A program made the position numbers and the translations under genes. From JAWXBM01 sp964602895 (GTDB lineage: Bacteria > Pseudomonadota > Gammaproteobacteria > Xanthomonadales > SZUA-36), in assembly GCA_964602895.1 (NCBI GenBank), contig CAZRTG010000021.1:1-30128 (forward strand): DNA of 30,128 bases, given 5' to 3'. The notes below the pieces were generated by a model. That model made no database searches and was not told the DNA's origin. It saw nothing but the letters and a program-made list of their open reading frames with translations. Of this stretch, positions 24,461-30,128 are shown piece after piece (positions within the stretch are counted from its first letter, which is position 1; every line of letters begins with the position of its first letter).

Positions 24461-24613
24461 CACTGTTTCGCCATTACCTTTAGCCGGGTGGTGCCTGAAT
24501 TTCTGCAAATTAGCCACAGGAAACGTGCAGCCCCTTAAAATATGCTGAGACTCGTCACGTTTACTTGAGCTAGAGTACGCTTCGATATACGCAGTAAGAA
24601 GGAACAGCAAATT

Positions 24614-25486
24614 ATGGGAGTTTCAGCTGAAGTCACAGCACTTTTTGTTTACCCCCTGAAATCATGCAAGCCTATAGCTTTGCAACAGGCGGAATTAACA
24701 CCCCAGGGCTTTAAACTCGATCGTCAGTGGATGGTCGTGAGTGAATCCGGGCGCGCTTTGACTCAACGGGAAATTCCCCTCATGTCACAGATTCATACCG
24801 CCTTGAAAGATGATGTTCTGGTCCTGTCACGAGCCGGGTATGGTTCGGCTGAATTGCCGTTAAAGCTGGATGCTTCTTCAATGAATCAGCAGGAACCGAG
24901 GACGATTCGACTATGGAAAGATCAATGTGCTACTGTGCCGGCAAGTGCTGAAGCGTCACGTTGGCTGACACAGGCCCTGGAAAGCACAATGCCATTACAA
25001 ATTGTTCGTATGGCTCCTGGCTTCATCCGTCCACAATCGTCGCCTGAAAAACTGGGTGAAGATACACACATTCAATTCGCCGATACCGCACCTTTTCTCA
25101 TTATTGACGAAGCGTCACTGGAGCGATTAAACGAGGCATTGTCAGATAAGAACGAAACGGCAGTACCCATGAATCGCTTCCGCCCAAATATCGTAACCCG
25201 TGGTTTGCAACCGTTTGGTGAACACCTGTTGAGCGTTCTTGGAAACAACCGCTATCAATTCAAATTCCGCATACCTTGTGAACGTTGTGTCATCCCCACC
25301 ATTGATCAGGAAACTGCTGCCAAGCATCCTGGAAAAGAACCATTCGCCATATTGCGGGACTTGAACCCACTGGACCCCAAACGACGCCAACCTTTGTTTG
25401 GTCAGTATGCGACCTTGGGCGAAGGGGCCGGTTCGCTAATCTCTGTTGGCGATGTTTTACAAGGCTGTGGGTCAGATTATTCGTAA
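24614..25486 (+). CDS. MOSC-domain protein (YcbX-like, no ferredoxin domain)
   Basis: Cytoplasmic protein of 290 residues with a MOSC N-terminal beta-barrel (VTALFVYPLKSCKPIAL, GFKLDRQWMVV, TQREIPLM) followed by a MOSC domain (MNRFRPNIV, RIPCERCVIPTID with Cys222 and Cys225). In the family a conserved Cys binds the molybdenum cofactor, and relatives such as YcbX and the mitochondrial mARC proteins reduce N-hydroxylated compounds. Escherichia coli YcbX carries an extra C-terminal 2Fe-2S ferredoxin domain; this protein ends where that would begin, so it would need a separate electron donor. AAGGA stands before the ATG. It is convergent with the DUF1456 gene, 19 bases apart. Confidence 0.88.
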   Translation: MGVSAEVTALFVYPLKSCKPIALQQAELTPQGFKLDRQWMVVSESGRALTQREIPLMSQIHTALKDDVLVLSRAGYGSAELPLKLDASSMNQQEPRTIRLWKDQCATVPASAEASRWLTQALESTMPLQIVRMAPGFIRPQSSPEKLGEDTHIQFADTAPFLIIDEASLERLNEALSDKNETAVPMNRFRPNIVTRGLQPFGEHLLSVLGNNRYQFKFRIPCERCVIPTIDQETAAKHPGKEPFAILRDLNPLDPKRRQPLFGQYATLGEGAGSLISVGDVLQGCGSDYS

Positions 25487-25505
25487 CCAACAAAAAATTA
25501 ATTGA

Positions 25506-25967
25506 TTAAACAGCACGCATACTCAGCTGCAGGCCCTTCAGAAAACTGCGCAAGCATTGGGTTTGGCATTCGCGGTAGTGTTTGTGGCCCGGGCGACGGA
25601 AGAAAGCGCTGAGTTCGTGCTTGCTGATTTCCATACCACCGGCTTTAAGCATTTCAAGAACATCCTCGGCTTTCATATCCAGGGCGATTTTCAGTTTCAG
25701 GAAAATGATGTTGTTGGTCAGGCGCTTTTCCGGTACGGGTTGAACGCCCTCTTTTCTGCCGCGCCGGTCGTTGATCAAACCGTTGAGGAAACAGGCGAAG
25801 TCCGCATCGGCCAGGGTTGCGAAATCCTCATCATCATCCTTCTTCATCCAGCTGCTGATTTGTGCACGCGTGACTTCACGATCGGCCAGGCCAAAGATGG
25901 CGATCATCCTGTCGTCATTGAAATCAAAGCTGTAGCGAATACGTCGCAGAATATCGTTGTTGGTCAT
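25506..25967 (-). CDS. DUF1456 family protein (YehS-like)
   Basis: Protein of 153 residues with two copies of the DUF1456 repeat: NNDILRRIRYSFDFNDDRMI with its partner ISSWMKKDDD and FACFLNGLINDRRG, and the second LTNNIIFLKLKIALDM with ISKHELSAFFRR and CLRSFLKGL. The family matches E. coli YehS in size; its function is not established. It overlaps the 3' end of the S4-domain gene by 4 bases (ATGA), so the two are translationally coupled and may work in the same RNA-related process; that is inference. Confidence 0.88.
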   Translation of the reverse strand: MTNNDILRRIRYSFDFNDDRMIAIFGLADREVTRAQISSWMKKDDDEDFATLADADFACFLNGLINDRRGRKEGVQPVPEKRLTNNIIFLKLKIALDMKAEDVLEMLKAGGMEISKHELSAFFRRPGHKHYRECQTQCLRSFLKGLQLSMRAV

Positions 25968-26185
25968 TGTTCCTCCACAAGCAACACGCGGATGGCTGCT
26001 GTTCCGTATTCAACCACATCACCCGACATGATTTTCTTGCGCTTACGCGTTTCCACCTCGCCGTTGACCCGGACCAGGCCGGCAGCAATTTCGGCCTTGG
26101 CCATGCCGCCACTGGAAACCATACCCTGCAGTTTCAGCACATTGCACAGTTCGATGGGTTGGGAATGAATTTTCATTATATCCAT
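25964..26185 (-). CDS. S4-domain RNA-binding protein (YbcJ-like)
   Basis: Protein of 73 residues, essentially one S4 domain, very like E. coli YbcJ: IELCNVLKLQGMVSSG, MAKAEIAAGLVRVNGEVE, TRKRKKIMSGD. The pattern of positively charged loops (VETRKRKK) fits RNA binding. Two in-frame ATGs are possible, at 26185 and 26176; neither has a good ribosome site, and I give the longer form. It is coupled to the DUF1456 gene downstream by a 4-base overlap. Just upstream lie the REP-like arrays. Confidence 0.87.
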   Translation of the reverse strand: MDIMKIHSQPIELCNVLKLQGMVSSGGMAKAEIAAGLVRVNGEVETRKRKKIMSGDVVEYGTAAIRVLLVEEQ

Positions 26186-26226
26186 GATGGTTAGCTTTAC
26201 CCATTATCTGTCCGACAGGTTAATTT

Positions 26227-26410
26227 GTAGGAGGCAGCCATGCTGCCGACCCTGAGGTTATTGGTTGTGGGAGGCAGCCATGCTGCCGACCCTGAGATTA
26301 TTGGTTGTGGGAGGCAGCCATGCTGCCGACCCTGAGGTTATTGGTTGTGGGAGGCAGCCATGCTGCCGACCCTGAGATTATTGGTTGTGGGAGGCAGCCA
26401 TGCTGCCGAC
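26227..26410 (+). repeat. REP-like tandem array A, 40-base period, 4 full copies plus a partial
   Basis: Units start at 26227, 26267, 26307 and 26347, with a 24-base partial at 26387. Each has a head GTGGGA (GTAGGA in the first), then a palindrome GGCAGC-CAT-GCTGCC (6-base stem, CAT loop) and a tail GACCCTGAGGTTATTGGTT. Units 1 and 3 carry GAGGTTA, units 2 and 4 GAGATTA, so the array probably grew by doubling of an 80-base dimer. Head plus palindrome is the build of REP elements in gammaproteobacteria. There is no spacer variation, so it is not a CRISPR. Confidence 0.85.
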
Positions 26411-26535
26411 GGTCATCCAAAATCGCGACCATGGGTCGCTCCCACACCATGGGTCGCTCCACACCTTGGGTCGCTCCCACACCATGGGTCGCTCCCACAG
26501 TATGGCTTGCTTCTACAGCATGGGTCGCTTTCACA
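26411..26535 (-). repeat. REP-like array B, 18-base period, 6 degenerate copies
   Basis: On the minus strand the unit is TGTGGGAGCGACCCATGG. On the plus strand copies lie at 26429-26446, 26447-26463 (one base short), 26464-26481, 26482-26499, 26500-26517 (diverged) and 26518-26535. The first of these, next to array A, continues on the minus strand into a complete palindrome GCGACC-CAT-GGTCGC and a tail CGATTTTGG (to about 26411). It shares the head GTGGGAG and the CAT loop with array A but has different stem bases and the opposite orientation. The last copy contains the stop codon of mgtE. Confidence 0.8.
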
Positions 26536-27775
26536 GGACTAACACATTGGCCAGCCACAGGAACATGCCCATACTGACCACATCGGTGGCGGTGGTCAGG
26601 AAAATGCTGGACGCCATGGCAGGATCGGCACCCAACCTCTTCAATGTAAGCGGCACCAGTATGCCGGTTACACCGCTGGCCAGGCAGGCACCGGTCATGG
26701 CCAACATCACCACCAGACCCAACATCATGGGTTGACCGGCACCCGAATGGTTGGCATAAAAATACATGGCTATGCCGGCAACTACACCGACAATGGCGCC
26801 ATTTGCCAGGCCCAAAAGTGATTCTTTCACCACTACATGCCGAAACACACCTGGTTTGAATTCATGCAGGGTGATACCACGAATGGCAACCGCCAGAGAC
26901 TGACAGCCCGTATTGCCCGATTGCCCGGCCAGCACGGGCAGAAACGCAGCCAATACCACGACCTGGGCTATCGTGTCCTCGAACATGCTGACTACAAATG
27001 CCGCAACAAATGCGGTGACGAGATTGACCTGCAACCAGGGGTGTCGCATGCGCAGCGCGGGTATCCAACCGGTTTCGGCATGCTCTTCCTTATCGACACC
27101 GACCATGCTGCCGTATTGAGCGCTGAGCTCGAAATTCTGGTGTTCAAACAGCATGAATCCCTGCACCACGCCAAGCAGATGACCTTCCAGGTCACAAACA
27201 GGATACAGTGGGTAATGGCGGTAAATCACTTCTTTCATGGCATCGCCGACTTCCTCGTCCGGCCGCAATGAAAAAGGCTCCAGCAACATGACATCCTTCA
27301 ACCTGTCCTGCGGGTTTGCAAGCAAGAGGTCACGCATGGCAACGATACCGGTCAGCCTGTTGTCCTGATCAACGATATAGCCGTAAGTGATCAGCGTGTC
27401 ATGGGTCCACTCACGAATCATTTCTACTGCACGGTCGACCCGCGTATCCGGCGCAAACACAGAAACGGGAGGTTCCATCAACCGGCCCACACTGCCTTCC
27501 GGATACTGTTGAGCGTCCTTCCATGGATCACCCAGGTGGTCACCGGAAAACTGCACAACCGATTCGCGTCTGTCCTTGGGAAAACGCAGAAGTATGCGAT
27601 AGGCTGGTGCGGGGTGAAGTTGCTGTAATACCGCGCCCACTGTCTCATCGGATTCCAGCAAGAGAATACGCGCTACGTCCAGTGGAGCCCGACGCTGCGC
27701 TTCCATGACGAGATGTTGTAACTGCGTTTCCGGGATACTGCCTGCAGCGTCGCTGCCCTGAGTTGATGGCTCCAT
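26531..27775 (-). CDS. mgtE: MgtE magnesium transporter
   Basis: Inner-membrane Mg2+ channel/transporter of 414 residues. Order: short helical N domain (about 1-95), two CBS domains (about 96-225: VGRLMEPPVSVFAPDTRVDR, TGIVAMRDLLLANP, LLGVVQGFML) and five transmembrane helices (about 245-414). Pore-region landmarks are LPVLAGQSGNTGCQSLAVAIRG and TTATDVVSMGMFL, with the Asp that binds Mg2+ in the structure of a Thermus relative. The N domain is shorter than in that protein (about 95 against about 130 residues). GGAGGTGA precedes the ATG at six bases. No M-box-like leader can be seen in the 105 bases upstream. The stop codon lies inside the last copy of repeat array B. Confidence 0.9.
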   Translation of the reverse strand: MEPSTQGSDAAGSIPETQLQHLVMEAQRRAPLDVARILLLESDETVGAVLQQLHPAPAYRILLRFPKDRRESVVQFSGDHLGDPWKDAQQYPEGSVGRLMEPPVSVFAPDTRVDRAVEMIREWTHDTLITYGYIVDQDNRLTGIVAMRDLLLANPQDRLKDVMLLEPFSLRPDEEVGDAMKEVIYRHYPLYPVCDLEGHLLGVVQGFMLFEHQNFELSAQYGSMVGVDKEEHAETGWIPALRMRHPWLQVNLVTAFVAAFVVSMFEDTIAQVVVLAAFLPVLAGQSGNTGCQSLAVAIRGITLHEFKPGVFRHVVVKESLLGLANGAIVGVVAGIAMYFYANHSGAGQPMMLGLVVMLAMTGACLASGVTGILVPLTLKRLGADPAMASSIFLTTATDVVSMGMFLWLANVLVL

Positions 27776-27850
27776 ACGCTCTCACCTCCATTTACAGAAA
27801 ACCAAGAGTACGACTCAGCAGAAAAAAACACCACCTCCATTAAAAATGCT

Positions 27851-27873
27851 CCGGTTTATCAACCGGTTTTTTT
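27851..27873. terminator. Intrinsic terminator after the membrane hydrolase gene
   Basis: CCGGTT-TATC-AACCGG (27851-27866), flanked by a T-run on one side (27867-27873) and an A-run (27842-27846) on the other, so on the minus strand the hairpin is followed by AGCATTTTT. It sits 8 bases after the stop of the hydrolase gene and separates it from mgtE. The symmetry allows termination in both directions. Confidence 0.7.
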
Positions 27874-27880
27874 CACAGCA

Positions 27881-29341
27881 TCATGCATCGGTTTCCAGGA
27901 ATTCCAGAGTGTGCTTTTCCAGATAGGAGTAAAACGGATTCCAACGCAGTCGCAACATCTGCGCCGCCGGTATCTGCAGCACACCACGCTCACCGCGTAG
28001 TGCCAGAGTGCCCAGCTGAATTCCGGGACTGCTGTTTTGCGGATCGCCACCATAAAGTGTATCTGCAGGTGGAAAGGGCAAAGAAACATGGGTCAGGGAA
28101 TAAACACCGTCTGGCCAGGCCAGGTCCAGATCCTGAACACTGGGCGGCCCCTTTCCAGGTGGCCAGGTTTTCAGCTCTACCAAGCGACTCTGCGGGCTTC
28201 GATTGGTGAGCAGACGTAAAGTATATTTTTGCCCGGGGTGCTGAGACAGGGTTTGTACCAGATCTTCCGTTCTCCATTGCAGCAGTTGCTCGATTCCGGA
28301 ACTGCGATTGATGTCAAACAACACCAGCTCATGGCCACCGGGTGGCAAGCGATTGAACAAATGCTGCACCAGTGCCGTCACTTCAACCGTGGCATCGACC
28401 ACGGAGGAAAAGGCAAGAATGGGAGCAATCTGGTCAATTTTGCCCGAGTTGCTTAAAGCCGTCAGTTGATTCTGGATTTCACGGGTAATTTCATAAGACA
28501 GATCTCCGGCATTGATCGCAAAAGAACCGTATTTGAAGGGATCGAACTCCGGCAGGATATCGTTCCAGGCCAGTTTCTCCAGTCCCAGCAATCTGCCCAA
28601 TCGGGCCTGTGTCTTGGCGAATCTGGCCAGGCGGCTGACACCGATTTCCGGTGAAATCAATACCAGCTTATCCACTTTTGGCAGGCTGGCATCGGTCAAG
28701 GTTGCCAGCTCATAGTTGAGTGCAAGCGCAGCACCGTTGGAATATCCCACCAGCTGCAAAGGAATGTCCGGATGCTGTTGATGCAGGTGCTTTATGGCAA
28801 GGCGAACCGCAGCTGCCATATCCTGCCAGGTCGCCCATGCCAGCCCTGATGGTGCCGTGCCATGGCCGGGTAAACGAATAGCAAGCACATGCGAACCTTT
28901 TTCATGCAGGGTCCTGGCCATGTGACGCAGGCTGTAGGGCGAGTCCGACAGACCATGCAGCAACAAAACGACGGATCGGGGCGGCGACTTCGGTGACGCC
29001 TCTTCCAATTCATAACTGCGATTCCAGTTCTGTGGCCATCGACCCGGGTCAGACAAACTGCCCTTGCTGAAACGGTTGATGATATTGCCCGCACTGGAGG
29101 GCGTTTTTGCAAAAACTTCATCATCAAGCTGTTGAAACAAACGCTGTTCCAGGTCCAGATATTCCCTGAAGCTCTCAAGCCTGGAATCCTTGGTAAATTC
29201 CTCATCGAGATGCACGGTATGCCAGGCCGATAAATCGGGGCGGCCATTGAGGTGCAGTACCAATACGGTCAGCAAAGTCAGCACCACACCGACAGCACCG
29301 TAGGCAATGACACGCATTACCTGCTTCAAGGTGCCATACAT
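27881..29341 (-). CDS. Membrane-anchored alpha/beta hydrolase with C-terminal extension
   Basis: Protein of 486 residues. One N-terminal transmembrane helix (about 11-30) anchors it, with the rest probably in the periplasm. The alpha/beta hydrolase part has VVLLLHGLSDSPYSLRHMA (oxyanion region, His129), LPGHGTAPSG as in monoglyceride-lipase-like enzymes, and the nucleophile Ser201 in GYSNGA. The acid residue may be Asp in SVVDATVE (near 315). The last 120 residues or so (from about RLLTNRSPQ) look beta-rich and are beyond a normal hydrolase core; the catalytic His is hard to place, a candidate being His in LTHVSLP. It starts 37 bases after the AbgB-like gene stop, so they may be one transcript. 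No good ribosome site precedes the ATG. Confidence 0.78.
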   Translation of the reverse strand: MYGTLKQVMRVIAYGAVGVVLTLLTVLVLHLNGRPDLSAWHTVHLDEEFTKDSRLESFREYLDLEQRLFQQLDDEVFAKTPSSAGNIINRFSKGSLSDPGRWPQNWNRSYELEEASPKSPPRSVVLLLHGLSDSPYSLRHMARTLHEKGSHVLAIRLPGHGTAPSGLAWATWQDMAAAVRLAIKHLHQQHPDIPLQLVGYSNGAALALNYELATLTDASLPKVDKLVLISPEIGVSRLARFAKTQARLGRLLGLEKLAWNDILPEFDPFKYGSFAINAGDLSYEITREIQNQLTALSNSGKIDQIAPILAFSSVVDATVEVTALVQHLFNRLPPGGHELVLFDINRSSGIEQLLQWRTEDLVQTLSQHPGQKYTLRLLTNRSPQSRLVELKTWPPGKGPPSVQDLDLAWPDGVYSLTHVSLPFPPADTLYGGDPQNSSPGIQLGTLALRGERGVLQIPAAQMLRLRWNPFYSYLEKHTLEFLETDA

Positions 29342-29378
29342 AAGGCCGCGGATAATAAGAGCTGCTCCCGTTCTTTTG

Positions 29379-30128
29379 CTACTGTTTCAAACGATAATCC
29401 AGCGCCGGTTGGCGATCACCCAGCAAAGGCTGGTACACATAGCCCTCACCCTGTTCTGCTTTCAGTTCAGCCTGTGCCTGTTTCAGCAGTTGCGGATTTT
29501 CGAACAGGTCAGCCGCGGTCAGAGCCAGAGTTTTGGCCGCTAACTGCAATCCCTTGATGCCGATAGGGGTGCCGCCGGCGGCGATGGCCTGCCAGCTATG
29601 CGCCGGCGTACCCGGCACCCAGGTGGCGGTAGTGAACTCGGCCGTAGGCACGGTCCAGCTGACATCACCCACATCGGTAGAGCCCATGCTCAGTCCGGTT
29701 TCCATCTCCTGAATTTCAGCCTCCGAGCCCAGCCCAAACTCTGGCGCTTTCAGTGTAGGGAAAATCTGTTCTGCAAAGGCCTGTTCTTCGCCGTTATAGC
29801 TGATTCCGCCAAGTGTCTCCAGATTGGCTTGCATGCGATCGGCTATGACCCGATTCGGCAGCAGGCTGAGATTACCGTGCATAATTTCGATATCCACGGT
29901 TGTTCCCGTGCCAGCCGCTGCGCCCTGAGCTGCAGCCTCAATTCGTTGCCAGATCTCGCGCACCATAGCCGGATCGGGATGGCGCACGTAGTAGTACACC
30001 TGGGCAAAATCGGGCACCACGTTGGGCGCTTCACCGCCTGAAGTAATCACATAATGGATGCGCGTTTCCTGTGGCACATGCTCGCGCATCAGGTTGGTCA
30101 TGTAGTTAAAAGCCTCCACACCATCCAG
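29379..30128 (-). CDS. M20-family AbgB-like amidohydrolase (3' part, runs off right edge)
   Basis: C-terminal 249 residues of a zinc hydrolase of the M20 peptidase family, subgroup of aminobenzoyl-glutamate utilisation protein B. Landmarks are LDGVEAFNYMTNLMREHVP, the dimerisation-domain segment IHYVITSGGEAPNVVPDFAQ, YYVRHPDP, the GSTDVGDVSWTVPT stretch with active-site residues and the late metal-ligand His in TPAHSWQ. The frame continues off the window at the upstream end, so the first half with the other zinc ligands is not seen. AbgB acts on p-aminobenzoyl-glutamate in E. coli; here the substrate is only inferred from family. It precedes the membrane hydrolase gene by 37 bases. Confidence 0.87.
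   Translation of the reverse strand: MDGVEAFNYMTNLMREHVPQETRIHYVITSGGEAPNVVPDFAQVYYYVRHPDPAMVREIWQRIEAAAQGAAAGTGTTVDIEIMHGNLSLLPNRVIADRMQANLETLGGISYNGEEQAFAEQIFPTLKAPEFGLGSEAEIQEMETGLSMGSTDVGDVSWTVPTAEFTTATWVPGTPAHSWQAIAAGGTPIGIKGLQLAAKTLALTAADLFENPQLLKQAQAELKAEQGEGYVYQPLLGDRQPALDYRLKQ

Noticed and set aside
26227..26535. CRISPR array
   Set aside because: Units are directly adjacent with no unique spacers, periods are 40 and 18 bases, and no cas gene is near.
26305..26735. Open frames running through the repeat arrays
   Set aside because: They consist of translated repeat units and the antisense of mgtE, with no domain and no ribosome site.
27776..27850. Mg2+-sensing riboswitch (M-box) before mgtE
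   Set aside because: The gap after the terminator is too short for the known structure and I see no matching helices; only a duplicated AATGGAGGTG is present.

Overview
The window looks like a chromosomal segment of a gammaproteobacterium. The evidence is the mix of families typical of that class: a YceH-type UPF0502 protein, a DUF1456 (YehS-like) protein next to a YbcJ-like S4 protein, a PA2779/PA2778-type pair, MgtE, PaiB and a TonB-dependent siderophore-type receptor with a PepSY membrane protein. I cannot assign a genus from sequence alone. Both edges cut through genes (an RND metal pump on the left, an M20 peptidase-like hydrolase on the right). I see no rRNA, tRNA, CRISPR array, phage or insertion sequence.

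Layout. (1) 1-3789, minus strand: a tightly overlapping operon of a b-type cytochrome followed by a CzcC/CzcB/CzcA-type tripartite RND metal efflux system. It is divergent from a small membrane-anchored LuxR-type regulator (3896-4402) whose start region holds two copies of a TGTCA-NN-TGAC(A/G) palindrome. (2) 4436-7067: a YceH-like protein and a divergent DUF885 lipoprotein with an HEAIPGHH motif. (3) 7102-7281: a relic of a thiolase gene. (4) 7278-9742: two single-domain cyclic-nucleotide-binding proteins, divergent from an exported PA2779-family protein and a C39-like cysteine peptidase lipoprotein (PA2778 family). (5) 9739-12988, minus: a hormone-sensitive-lipase-type hydrolase, a YtcJ-like amidohydrolase lipoprotein and a small unrecognised exported protein. 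(6) 13049-21447, minus: a TonB-dependent receptor followed by three overlapping amidohydrolase-fold genes, one of which has lost the catalytic metal ligands and one of which carries a TolB-type propeller. A PepSY membrane protein diverges from the receptor. (7) 22860-26185: PaiB-like FMN protein, AraC regulator, MOSC protein, DUF1456 protein and an S4 RNA-binding protein. (8) 26227-26535: two oppositely oriented arrays of REP-like palindromes that run into the stop codon of mgtE. (9) 26531-30128, minus: mgtE, a membrane-anchored alpha/beta hydrolase and the 3' part of an AbgB-like M20 gene.

Functional themes. Many products are exported or membrane-attached: metal efflux, receptor-mediated uptake, several periplasmic hydrolases and Mg2+ transport. 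A plausible reading of 13-22.8 kb is an uptake and processing locus: the receptor brings in a ligand, the PepSY protein may reduce its metal, and the exported amidohydrolases act on it. The two observations I would check first are the putative double-glycine site in the PA2779-family protein beside its C39-like peptidase neighbour, and the amidohydrolase pseudoenzyme sandwiched between two intact relatives.
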